From Pseudoxanthomonas helianthi (GTDB lineage: Bacteria > Pseudomonadota > Gammaproteobacteria > Xanthomonadales > Xanthomonadaceae), in contig NZ_JAGKTC010000002.1 of NCBI RefSeq assembly GCF_017939625.1, positions 124,629 to 188,628 of the forward strand: DNA of 64,000 nucleotides, written 5' to 3'. This document shows, piece by piece, positions 54,840 through 64,000 of the stretch (positions within the stretch are counted from its first letter, which is position 1; every line of letters starts with the position of its first letter). Under the pieces are notes generated by a model. It was not told the DNA's origin, searched no databases, and saw only the letters and a list, made by a program, of their open reading frames with translations. A program made the translations under genes and the position numbers.

Positions 54840-56282
54840 ATGTCCAAGATCCCTCGCCAGGACCGCCGCGATTTCCTGCGCAACCTGCAATATGTGCTGG
54901 CCGGCGGAGCGATTGCCGCCGTGGCCCCGCAGTTCGAGTTGGTGGGCCGAGCCCTGGCCCAAACCGCGCCCGTCGCCGATTACCGCGCATTGGTGTGCAT
55001 CTTCCTGCTGGGTGGCAACGATTCGTTCAACCTGCTGGTGCCGCACGCGCAGGCCGAATACGACGTGTACGCGAAGAGTCGGGGCGGCGTGTACGACGCC
55101 GCAGGCAACAACCAGGGACTGGCCATCGCTCGCGACAGTTTGCTGCAGATCGGCGACACTGCTGGCAAGACCTGGGGCCTGAACCCCGCATGCCCCGCAC
55201 TGAAGACCCTGTTCGACCAGGGCGAACTGGCGTTCATGGCCAATGTCGGCACGCTGGTGCAGCCGATCACCAAGACCGAATACGCGGCCAAGTCCAGGCG
55301 CGTGCCCGAGAACCTGTTCTCGCACAACGACCAGCAACGGCTGTGGATGCGCGGCGAATCCGAGAAGGCCAGTTCGAACGTAGGCTGGGGCGGCACGATG
55401 GGCGAGCGCCTGGCGGGCGCCAACAGCGCGGGTTTCGCCGCGCTGCCCCCGACCCTCTCGCTGGCCGGCAACAACCTGTTCCAGACCGGGACTTCCAGCG
55501 TTCCGTATTGCATGGCACCCAGCGGGCCGGTCGGGTTCCGCAATTTCGAGAACAGCTCCACGGCCGGCGGCATCCGCCGCGAAGCGCTGGCTGCGCTGCT
55601 CGCACGCAAATACATACCACTGATGCAGGACCAGCACGCTGTGATCGGCGAAAGCGCGATGTTGCTGGGCAGCAAGATGCGCGAAGTACTGGATCCAGCC
55701 AACGGTGGCGACATCGCCACCGTCTTCCCCGCCGGCAACGGTCTGGCTTCGCAGTTGCGGATGATCGCCCGCACCATCAAGGCCAGCCGCGGCAGCGCGA
55801 TCAACCACCACCGACAGGTCTACTTCGCCAGCATGGGCGGCTTCGACACCCACGACAACCAGATGGCCGACCAGCCGCAACTGCTGGCCCGCCTGGGCGA
55901 GGCGCTAGGCGCGTTCCGTGCCGCGCTGGCCGAAATCGGTGCGTTGAACAACGTGGTGACCTTCACCATGAGCGATTTTGGCCGGACCCTCAACAGCAAC
56001 GGCAACGGCACCGATCACGCATGGGGCGGGGTCCAGTTGATGATGGGCGGGTCGACGGCAGGCGGCGGGCCGCTGAAGGGACGTCAGGTATTCGGCGCCT
56101 ATCCGCTGCTGGAACTGGACGGCGAACAGGCGGTGGATCGCGGGCGCATCATTCCGACGACTTCGACCAACCAGTTCGGCGCGACTTTCGCCCGATGGAT
56201 GGGCGTGGCATCGGGCGATCTGCCGACGATCTTCCCCGGCCTGGGCAATTTCGCGACGCCCACGCTGGACTTCCTCGCTTGA
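54840..56282 (+). CDS. DUF1501-family Tat-exported protein
   Basis: The 480-residue precursor carries a twin-arginine signal (RRDFL, 9-13) and a hydrophobic segment ending GRALAQ, so it should be exported folded. The DUF1501 domain has CIFLLGGNDSFNLLVP, FDTHDNQ, MSDFGRTLNSNGNGTDHAW and a QVFGAYPLL segment. The fold is related to alkaline phosphatase/sulfatase, and the His/Asp residues suggest metal binding. It pairs with the DUF1800 lipoprotein upstream as one operon. Substrate is unknown. Confidence 0.9.
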   Translation: MSKIPRQDRRDFLRNLQYVLAGGAIAAVAPQFELVGRALAQTAPVADYRALVCIFLLGGNDSFNLLVPHAQAEYDVYAKSRGGVYDAAGNNQGLAIARDSLLQIGDTAGKTWGLNPACPALKTLFDQGELAFMANVGTLVQPITKTEYAAKSRRVPENLFSHNDQQRLWMRGESEKASSNVGWGGTMGERLAGANSAGFAALPPTLSLAGNNLFQTGTSSVPYCMAPSGPVGFRNFENSSTAGGIRREALAALLARKYIPLMQDQHAVIGESAMLLGSKMREVLDPANGGDIATVFPAGNGLASQLRMIARTIKASRGSAINHHRQVYFASMGGFDTHDNQMADQPQLLARLGEALGAFRAALAEIGALNNVVTFTMSDFGRTLNSNGNGTDHAWGGVQLMMGGSTAGGGPLKGRQVFGAYPLLELDGEQAVDRGRIIPTTSTNQFGATFARWMGVASGDLPTIFPGLGNFATPTLDFLA

Positions 56283-56316
56283 GCATTGTGGCGGCGGTTC
56301 CGCGATAATCGCGACG

Positions 56317-57162
56317 ATGCCCGTCGCCGAAGAAGCCCACATCGCCGCCATCGTGGTCAGCCACCAGAGTGCGGCGACCATCGACGATTGCCTCTCGCGC
56401 CTGCGTCGCGCGCACGGCGTGGCCGAGATCCGCGTGGTCGACAACGATTCGCAGGACGGCACGCTCGATATCATCCAGCGCCACGCCGCCGGCGACCCGC
56501 GCGTGCGCTTCATCGGGAATCCCGACAACCCGGGCTTCGCCGTGGGCTGCAACCAGGGCGCAGCCGCATCGACCGCGCCGTGGCTGGCCTTCGTCAATCC
56601 GGACCTGCTGATCGAAACCGATGCCCTGCCGCGATTGCTTGAACATGCGGTCGGTTTCGAAGCCGCCTTGCTCGGCGCCGACCTGGTCGACGAGTCCGGC
56701 GTGCGCGACGAAGCCGCGCGCCGCCGAGATCCGGATTTCGCGAGCATGCTCGGTTCGCCGCGCGCGGCCAGGCTGGGCGTGCCGATGGATTCCGCGCAGG
56801 CACTGCAACGCGTGGATGCGGTGTCCGGCGCGTTGATGCTGATGCCGCGCGCGTTGTTCGAGCGCATCGGCGGATTCGACGAAGGCTACCGCCTGCACGC
56901 GGAAGACCTGGACCTGTGCCGCCGCGCGCGCGAGGCGGGCGCCGTCGTGGCGGTCGCCAACGACGTGCGCGTGGTGCATATCCGCGGCGTATCCAGCCGC
57001 TCCCGGCCACTGTTCGTCGAATGGCACAAGCACCGCGGCCTTTGGCGTTATTTCCGCAAGTTCGAAGCGCGGCGGCGTAGTTGGGTTATCCGGTTTGCGG
57101 TCTTTGTGGCGATTTGGGCAAGGTTTCCGATTGCGGCTCTGGGCGCCGTGTTTCGCCGTTGA
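56317..57162 (+). CDS. Family 2 glycosyltransferase (rhamnosyltransferase-like)
   Basis: This 281-residue GT2 enzyme has the nucleotide-binding start IAAIVVSHQSAATIDDCL, VDNDSQDGT (about 40-48), the NPDL metal/DXD region (about 94-97) and the acceptor motif ERIGGFDEGYRLHAEDLDLCRRAR. A basic amphipathic C terminus (from about 235) suggests membrane association. Such enzymes add sugars to O-antigen or exopolysaccharide. No other polysaccharide gene is adjacent. It lies 34 bp after the DUF1501 gene. Confidence 0.88.
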   Translation: MPVAEEAHIAAIVVSHQSAATIDDCLSRLRRAHGVAEIRVVDNDSQDGTLDIIQRHAAGDPRVRFIGNPDNPGFAVGCNQGAAASTAPWLAFVNPDLLIETDALPRLLEHAVGFEAALLGADLVDESGVRDEAARRRDPDFASMLGSPRAARLGVPMDSAQALQRVDAVSGALMLMPRALFERIGGFDEGYRLHAEDLDLCRRAREAGAVVAVANDVRVVHIRGVSSRSRPLFVEWHKHRGLWRYFRKFEARRRSWVIRFAVFVAIWARFPIAALGAVFRR

Positions 57163-57172
57163 AGGAGACATC

Positions 57173-58348
57173 GTGCGTCGATACCTCGTGCTGGTCGCGG
57201 TCCTCGCGCTAACCATCGGCCATGTCGGGCCGGCCTATCCGAATTCGATGGTCCTCGCTGCTGGCAGCCCAGCCGAATTCGACCGGCTCGTCCACGATGT
57301 GTGCGATCGGGATGTCGTGCTGTTGGGTGAGGACAGTTACCACGGGAGTGGCCGCACTGTTGAGCTCAAGAGCTTGCTTGTGCAGCGCCTTGTGAATGAA
57401 TGCGGGTTCAGCCAAGTGCTGTTCGAGAGCCAGTTCTACGAATTCCCCGTGCTGGAAAAAGCACTGGCCAACGGCCGGGTTGCACAGTCGCGGCTTGGCG
57501 ATGCGATCGGGGGAATATGGTCGCGAACGGCACAGATGCAACCACTGCTGACATGGCTGGCCGCCGCCGCCGCCAACGGGAAAGTTCGGATAGGCGGCAT
57601 AGACCCCCAGTTCGCCAGCGCCACGGGGCATTTCGCCCAGCGCGAACTGGGTGGCTTGCTCGCGGCAAGGTTGCCTCGCGAGTTTCGTGGAGAGTGCAGG
57701 CGGACATTTGATCGCCATCATGCGTGGTCATACGACGACGATCATCCGTACGATGATGCGGAGAAGGAGCGGCTCGGGGTTTGCATGCGACGGCTAGAGG
57801 GGTCGGTCGGACGAAGCGTGGGACGCAGCCAGGACGAAAAAATGGTCCGGGCCTATGCGCTTTACGCGCCCACGACTTTGAGGGAGGACGTCGTCGCGAG
57901 CAAGAATGCGCGTGACCTCGGAATGGCCGAATTGCTTGACTGGTATCGGGAGCGCGACCATCGCAAGACGATCGTATGGACGGCAACGGTGCACGCGGCA
58001 AAGCAGCTCGAAGGCGACAGGGTGCCGATGGGGCATTACCTGCATCAGGAGCTTGGTGATCGCATGGCGACCATCGGGTTCACTGCCGTCTCGGGCAGCA
58101 TCGGTGGCGCGGTGCAGAAGCAGGCGAAACCGTTGGCGGAACCGCAACCGGGTACGCTTGAGGCGCGGTTCCGGTCATTGCAGCCCCGAGGCCTGGTTTA
58201 CCTGAGTCGCGCGGAGTTGGCGGACTTGGGGGCCGTGCCGGCGCGTGCCTTGAACTACGCCCAGGCGCAGGTTGCGAACTGGTCGGAACTGCTGGATGGA
58301 ATGATCGTCATGGGCGAAGAGCAGCCGGCGATTCAACTGCCAAATTGA
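57173..58348 (+). CDS. Erythromycin esterase-family protein, exported, atypical composition
   Basis: The 391-residue precursor has a signal peptide (about 1-23). The EreA/SuccinoglycanBP-like domain shows LLGEDSYHGSGRTVELKSLL near the N terminus (catalytic Glu and His) and IVWTATVHAAK later, matching the family's paired motifs. Some members hydrolyse macrolides, but many are of unknown function; the export signal argues against a classical cytosolic esterase. The GTG at 57173 follows AAGGAG at ideal spacing. Codon use is much less GC-biased than its neighbours, which suggests recent acquisition. Confidence 0.8.
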   Translation: MRRYLVLVAVLALTIGHVGPAYPNSMVLAAGSPAEFDRLVHDVCDRDVVLLGEDSYHGSGRTVELKSLLVQRLVNECGFSQVLFESQFYEFPVLEKALANGRVAQSRLGDAIGGIWSRTAQMQPLLTWLAAAAANGKVRIGGIDPQFASATGHFAQRELGGLLAARLPREFRGECRRTFDRHHAWSYDDDHPYDDAEKERLGVCMRRLEGSVGRSVGRSQDEKMVRAYALYAPTTLREDVVASKNARDLGMAELLDWYRERDHRKTIVWTATVHAAKQLEGDRVPMGHYLHQELGDRMATIGFTAVSGSIGGAVQKQAKPLAEPQPGTLEARFRSLQPRGLVYLSRAELADLGAVPARALNYAQAQVANWSELLDGMIVMGEEQPAIQLPN

Positions 58349-58379
58349 AAACGCCGGGTTTCCCCGGCGTTTGTTTTTC
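58349..58379. terminator. Bidirectional terminator
   Basis: The stem AAACGCCGGG (58349-58358) pairs with CCCGGCGTTT (58363-58372) and is followed by GTTTTT. It lies directly after the esterase-family stop and 11 bases from the ettA stop. The A/T tracts on both sides allow it to work in either direction. Confidence 0.9.
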
Positions 58380-58382
58380 GGC

Positions 58383-60044
<1,662 letters not shown>

Positions 60045-60154
60045 GGGGTTTCCTGCAGGAAGCCGCGGCGCCTGCGCAAGGCAGGTCCGCGGACGGAATT
60101 CGGGAAACCGCAATTATAGCCGCTGGGATAGCGCGGCCCATTACCCGACGCGGT

Positions 60155-61189
60155 TCAGATCTGGCCGGTACCCAACTGCACCAGCAGGCTGGCCGCCGCC
60201 ACCGCCGCCCAAACGCCCAGGCCGAGCAGGATCGGACGCGGGCCGGTCGCGGCCATGCGCCGCAGGTTCGCCGACAGACCGATTGCGGTCATCGCCGCGA
60301 CGATCATGAATTCCGCCAGCCCGTGCAGCGCCGGCAACGCCGCTGCCGGCACCGCGCCTGCGCTGCGCAGCCCCGAGGCGACCAGGAACCACAGAATGAA
60401 CCACGGGAACGCCTGCACCAGGCGGAAACCGCCGCCGCCTTCGCGCTGGTGGCGCCAGGCCTGCCAGCCGACCAGCGCCAGGCAGATCGGCACGATCAGC
60501 GTGGCGCGGGTCAGCTTGACGATGGTCGCGTAGTCGCCGGCCTCGCGGCTGTACTGGTAGCCGGCGGCGACCACCGACGAGGTGTCGTTGATCGCGGTGC
60601 CTGCCCACAAGCCGAAGCCGGCATCGGACAGACCCAGCAGGTGGCCCAGCGGCGGGAACAGCAGCACCGCGACCACGTTGAACAGGAAGATGGTCGAAAT
60701 CGCGTAGGCGGTTTCGTGTTCGTCCGGCTTCACGATCGGCGTCACCGCTGCGATCGCCGAACCGCCGCAGATCGCCGTGCCCACGCCGACCAGCAGGGCC
60801 AACTTGCCCGGCACCTTCAGCCAGCGGCCCAGCGCCCAGGCGCCGAGGAAGGCGACCGCCAGGGTGACCAGGGTCACTGCCAGCGAATGCAGGCCGGTGT
60901 GCACCACCTGCCTCAGGTTGAGGCCGAAGCCGAGCAGGATGATCGAGGCCTGCAATACCTGCTTGCCGGCGAAGCCGATGCCCGGCGCGAAACGCGGTGC
61001 AGGCGGGAACAGGCTGCCCACCGCCATGCCCAGCACGATGCCCATCACCGCACCGCCAACCAGCGGCAGCGCATGGCCCAGCGCCAGGGCGACCAGGGCC
61101 AGCGCGCCGGTCAGCAACAGGCCCGGCCATCGGCCGGCGGGCTGCGGGGGCGAGGAGTGGGCGATCCGGGGGGCGGCGACGGCATGCAT
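60155..61189 (-). CDS. yeiH: YeiH-family membrane protein, putative sulfite/sulfate exporter
   Basis: This 344-residue protein has about ten membrane helices. UPF0324/YeiH hallmarks are LLGFGLNLRQV, GVGTAICGGSAIAAVTPIV, AISTIFLFNVVAVLLFPPLG and GTAINDTSSVVAAGYQYS. YeiH relatives are reported as sulfite exporters controlled by YeiE, and a YeiE-like LysR gene is divergent here. Given the complete sulfate-reduction locus, detoxifying excess sulfite is a sensible role. ATG 61189 is preferred to an upstream TTG at 61216. Confidence 0.88.
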   Translation of the reverse strand: MHAVAAPRIAHSSPPQPAGRWPGLLLTGALALVALALGHALPLVGGAVMGIVLGMAVGSLFPPAPRFAPGIGFAGKQVLQASIILLGFGLNLRQVVHTGLHSLAVTLVTLAVAFLGAWALGRWLKVPGKLALLVGVGTAICGGSAIAAVTPIVKPDEHETAYAISTIFLFNVVAVLLFPPLGHLLGLSDAGFGLWAGTAINDTSSVVAAGYQYSREAGDYATIVKLTRATLIVPICLALVGWQAWRHQREGGGGFRLVQAFPWFILWFLVASGLRSAGAVPAAALPALHGLAEFMIVAAMTAIGLSANLRRMAATGPRPILLGLGVWAAVAAASLLVQLGTGQI

Positions 61190-61261
61190 CGGCGCGCAGT
61201 GTTGCAGTTGCAACAAATCAATAAAACTTTGACTTTCTTATATTCGTATTAAGATTCACTG
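61190..61261. promoter_or_regulatory. AT-rich divergent promoter region of yeiH and the LysR gene
   Basis: This 72-bp gap is strikingly AT-rich from 61216 to 61258. It holds CTTATATTCGTATTAAG (61237-61253), a CTTA-N9-TAAG dyad of the spacing used by LysR proteins, and TTGACT at 61229-61234, a possible -35. It is the likely binding site of the divergent regulator. Confidence 0.6.
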
Positions 61262-62137
61262 ATGATCAACGTCAGCCCGCGCCAGTTGCAGGTGTTCGTG
61301 CAGGTCGTGGCCAGCGGCAGCCTGCGCGGCGCGGCCGAGGCGCTGCACCTGACCCAGCCGGCCGCCAGCATGGCTTTGTCCGACATGGAGCGCCTGCTCG
61401 GGGTGCCGCTGTTCGACCGCGAACGCGGCCGCCTGCGCCTGAACGCGCACGGCCGCGAGCTGCTGCCGCTGGCGCAGGAGCTGCTGGAGCGCTACGCCGA
61501 GCTGGGCCGGGTCGCGGCCAGCGCCGGCGACGCGCTGGGCGGCGAGCTGCGCATCGGCACCAGCAATACCGTCGGCAATTACCGTGTCGGCGAGTTGCTG
61601 GGCGATTTCGTCCGCGAATTCCCCCAGGTGTCGCTGCGCCTGCGCGTCGGCAACACCGGCGACATCGCCCAGGCGATGCTCGAGCACAGCCTCGACGTCG
61701 GCTGCGTCGAAGGCCCGGTGCTGCACGCCGAACTGGAAACGCGTCCATGGCGCGACGACGCCCTGGTCGTCTGCGTCGCGCCGGAGCACCGGTTGGCCGG
61801 GCGAAAGACCGTGCGCGCACGCGATTTCGCCGATGAACGCTGGATCCTGCGCGAACCCGGTTCGGCCACCCGCACCCTCAGCGAGCAGGCGCTGGCCAAG
61901 CTGCCCCCGCCGCACAGCGTGCTGGAGCTCAGCCAGACCGAGGCGATCAAGCAGGCCGTCGTCGCCGGGCTGGGCATCGCCTGCCTGCCCGAAGTGGCGA
62001 TCCGCGACGCCGTCGCCACCGGTCGCCTGGTGGCGCTGGACACGCCCTTCCTCGACCTGCGCCGTAAGCTGTCGCTGCTGGTGCATCGCCGCCGCTACCG
62101 CGGCGCGGTGCTGGACGCCTTCCTGCGCACGGTCTGA
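61262..62137 (+). CDS. yeiE: LysR-family regulator, YeiE-like
   Basis: This 291-residue LysR protein has an N-terminal helix-turn-helix (RQLQVFVQVVASGSLRGAAE, ALHLTQPAASMALSDMERLLG) and an inducer domain with IGTSNTVGNYRVGELLGDF, as in the CbbR/YeiE group. In enteric bacteria YeiE senses sulfite and activates yeiH. The divergent arrangement is conserved here and is the main support for the name. Ligand specificity cannot be read from sequence. Confidence 0.85.
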   Translation: MINVSPRQLQVFVQVVASGSLRGAAEALHLTQPAASMALSDMERLLGVPLFDRERGRLRLNAHGRELLPLAQELLERYAELGRVAASAGDALGGELRIGTSNTVGNYRVGELLGDFVREFPQVSLRLRVGNTGDIAQAMLEHSLDVGCVEGPVLHAELETRPWRDDALVVCVAPEHRLAGRKTVRARDFADERWILREPGSATRTLSEQALAKLPPPHSVLELSQTEAIKQAVVAGLGIACLPEVAIRDAVATGRLVALDTPFLDLRRKLSLLVHRRRYRGAVLDAFLRTV

Positions 62138-62183
62138 ACGCACGGCCCAAGGCGGCTGCAGGGGCTACAATCGACGGGTCGAA

Positions 62184-62199
62184 GGCCGGTTTTCCGGCC
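62184..62199 (+). terminator. Hairpin ahead of glyA (terminator or attenuator candidate)
   Basis: GGCCGG (62184-62189), TTTT, CCGGCC (62194-62199) forms a tight stem, followed by GTTCCCATCTTTACCCCC, a weak T-tract. It lies 46 bases after the LysR stop and 34 before glyA, so it could end the LysR transcript or shape the glyA leader. Confidence 0.45.
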
Positions 62200-62233
62200 G
62201 TTCCCATCTTTACCCCCATCCTCTGGAGAACCG

Positions 62234-63502
62234 ATGTTCCCGCGCGACGCCCGCATTGAAGGTTACGACCCCGAACTGGCCCAGGCCATCGCCGACGAAG
62301 CCAAGCGCCAGGAAGACCACGTCGAGCTGATCGCCAGCGAGAACTACGCCAGCCCGCGCGTGCTGGAAGCGCAGGGCAGCGCGCTGACCAACAAGTACGC
62401 CGAAGGCTATCCGGGCAAGCGCTATTACGGCGGCTGCGAATACGTCGACATCGCCGAGCAACTGGCCATCGACCGGGTGAAGCAGCTGTTTGGCGCCGAC
62501 TACGGCAACGTGCAGCCGCACAGCGGTTCGCAGGCCAACCAGGCGGTCTACTTCGCCCTGCTGCAACCCGGCGACACCATCCTCGGCATGTCGCTGGCCC
62601 ATGGCGGCCACCTGACCCACGGCGCCAAGGTCAATGCCTCCGGCAAGCTGTTCAACGCCGTGCAGTACGGCGTCAACGACGACGGTTTGATCGACTACGA
62701 CGAAGTCGAGAAGCTCGCGCTGGAACACAAGCCGAAGATGGTCGTGGCCGGCTTCAGCGCGTATTCGCAGCAGATCGACTGGGCGCGCTTCCGCGCCATC
62801 GCCGACAAGATCGGCGCGTACCTGTTCGTCGACATGGCCCACGTCGCCGGCCTGGTCGCCGCCGGCGCCTATCCGAACCCGCTGCCGCACGCGCATGTGG
62901 TCACCAGCACCACGCACAAGACCCTGCGTGGCCCGCGCGGCGGCATCATCGTCTCGAGCAAGCAGGGTGCGGGCGAGCAGTTCGACGACATCACCAAGAA
63001 GCTGCAGAGCATCGTGTTCCCCGGCATCCAGGGCGGTCCGCTGATGCACGTGATCGCGGCGAAGGCGGTGGCGTTCAAGGAAGCGCTGGAGCCGGAGTTC
63101 AAGGAATACCAGCAGCAGGTGGTGAAGAACGCCCAGGCGATGGCCAAGACGCTGATCGCGCGCGGCTACAAGATCGTTTCCGGCGGCACCCAGAACCACC
63201 TGATGCTGATCGACCTGATCGGCAAGTCGGTGACCGGCAAGGAGGCGGAAGCGGCGCTGGGCAAGGCCCACATCACCGTCAACAAGAACGCGGTGCCGAA
63301 CGATCCGCAGAAGCCCTTCGTCACCTCGGGCCTGCGCATCGGCACGCCGGCGGTGACCACGCGCGGCTACAGGGAGCCCGATTGCGTCGCACTGGCAGAG
63401 TGGATCGCCGACGTGCTCGACAACCCGAACGACGAGAACGTCATCGCCGGGGTGCGCGAGAACGTGACCAAGCAGTGCCGGCAGTTCCCGGTCTACGGAT
63501 AA
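62234..63502 (+). CDS. glyA: Serine hydroxymethyltransferase
   Basis: GlyA (422 residues) interconverts serine and glycine with tetrahydrofolate, feeding one-carbon units. The PLP lysine is in [14 protein letters not shown], and other family segments are [34 protein letters not shown] and [20 protein letters not shown] sits 7 bases before the ATG. It is followed 9 bp later by nrdR, a common gammaproteobacterial pairing, so the two probably share a transcript. Confidence 0.97.
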   Translation: MFPRDARIEGYDPELAQAIADEAKRQEDHVELIASENYASPRVLEAQGSALTNKYAEGYPGKRYYGGCEYVDIAEQLAIDRVKQLFGADYGNVQPHSGSQANQAVYFALLQPGDTILGMSLAHGGHLTHGAKVNASGKLFNAVQYGVNDDGLIDYDEVEKLALEHKPKMVVAGFSAYSQQIDWARFRAIADKIGAYLFVDMAHVAGLVAAGAYPNPLPHAHVVTSTTHKTLRGPRGGIIVSSKQGAGEQFDDITKKLQSIVFPGIQGGPLMHVIAAKAVAFKEALEPEFKEYQQQVVKNAQAMAKTLIARGYKIVSGGTQNHLMLIDLIGKSVTGKEAEAALGKAHITVNKNAVPNDPQKPFVTSGLRIGTPAVTTRGYREPDCVALAEWIADVLDNPNDENVIAGVRENVTKQCRQFPVYG

Positions 63503-63511
63503 GCCGGTTCG

Positions 63512-64000
63512 ATGCACTGCCCGTTTTGCCAGCACACTGACACCAAGGTCATCGACTCGCGCGCGTCGGAAGACGGCGCGACGATCCGTCGCCGTCGCGA
63601 GTGCGAGGCTTGCGGCGAGCGCTTCAGCACGCTGGAGACCATCGAAATCAAGTTGCCGGCGATCATCAAGAGCGATGGCCGCCGCGACACCTTCGACGCG
63701 CGCAAGCTGCGCGCGGGTTTCGACAAGGCGCTGCAGAAGCGCCCGGTATCGGAAGAGCAGATCGAGGCGGCAGTGCGCGCGGTGGTGCACCAGATGCGCA
63801 TGAGCGGCGAACGCGAGCTGCCGTCGCGGCGCATCGGAGAGTTCGTGATGGGCGAGCTGCGCAAGCTCGACCATGTCGGTTACGTGCGTTTCGCCTCGGT
63901 GTACCGCAGCTTCGAGGACGTGGCCGATTTCCGCGAGGAAATCGAGAAGCTGGAACGCGACCTGCCCACGGCGAACGGCCAGCTGCCGCTGCTGGGTGCC
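63512..64000 (+). CDS. nrdR: Transcriptional repressor NrdR (3' end beyond the window)
   Basis: The frame stays open to the window edge for 163 codons, nearly the full family length. NrdR represses ribonucleotide reductase genes. The zinc ribbon is CPFC (Cys3, Cys6) and CEAC (Cys31, Cys34). The ATP-cone follows from about residue 49 ([20 protein letters not shown] ... [11 protein letters not shown]), the nucleotide sensor. The start is ATG 63512, 9 bp after glyA. Confidence 0.96.
   Translation, partial: MHCPFCQHTDTKVIDSRASEDGATIRRRRECEACGERFSTLETIEIKLPAIIKSDGRRDTFDARKLRAGFDKALQKRPVSEEQIEAAVRAVVHQMRMSGERELPSRRIGEFVMGELRKLDHVGYVRFASVYRSFEDVADFREEIEKLERDLPTANGQLPLLGA

Overview
The window is GC-rich, tightly packed bacterial chromosome. 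It most resembles a Xanthomonadaceae/Lysobacteraceae gammaproteobacterium (Lysobacter or Luteimonas type). The evidence is a type II secretion operon in the Xanthomonas xps order E-F-G-H-I-J-K-L-M-N-D, YaeR-, DsbC-, XerD-, EttA- and NrdR-type core genes, and intergenic spaces crowded with palindromic repeats. Assignment is by family recognition only; no database was searched.

Layout. (1) 1-4.1 kb: the tail of an unidentified gene, a membrane O-acyltransferase, a secreted S33 peptidase and a YaeR-like metalloprotein. (2) 4.1-16.4 kb: a complete assimilatory sulfate-reduction locus. cysK and cysG run leftward, cysB rightward, cysJIH leftward and cysD/cysNC rightward. Two divergent promoter regions (6514-6686 and 12982-13200) share a 19-nt motif. 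Together the genes take sulfate to APS, PAPS, sulfite, sulfide and cysteine, and make the siroheme that CysI needs. A YeiE/YeiH pair near 61 kb may add sulfite export. (3) 16.4-20.7 kb: an RND efflux adaptor and pump without an outer-membrane channel. (4) 20.8-22.1 kb: a DUF559 nuclease reading in frame into a TrmH/SpoU rRNA methyltransferase through a dispersed repeat. (5) 22.1-31.4 kb: an M28 peptidase, mscL, an FAH-family enzyme, small membrane and regulatory proteins, and a leftward thiS-thiG-trmB-VOC-SLC13-ACT run. (6) 31.4-40.2 kb: an EstA-like autotransporter esterase, tRNA-Gly(CCC), an RDD protein, xerD, dsbC and purL. (7) 40.2-53 kb: a 692-bp repeat mosaic, then the xps operon, interrupted between gspE and gspF by a GIY-YIG nuclease gene inside 45-bp inverted repeats. 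(8) 53-64 kb: a DUF1800/DUF1501 secreted pair, a GT2 glycosyltransferase, an atypical erythromycin-esterase-family gene, ettA, yeiH/yeiE, glyA and the start of nrdR.

The most unusual feature is the repeat landscape. Two nuclease genes of unrelated folds (DUF559 and GIY-YIG) are each bracketed by inverted copies of a different palindromic repeat. Solo copies of both repeat families lie elsewhere in the window, and in both cassettes the repeat has become part of the coding sequence. A ~240-bp element present twice keeps the same helices with compensating base changes. This suggests nuclease-associated repeat elements comparable to, but distinct from, REP/RAYT systems.
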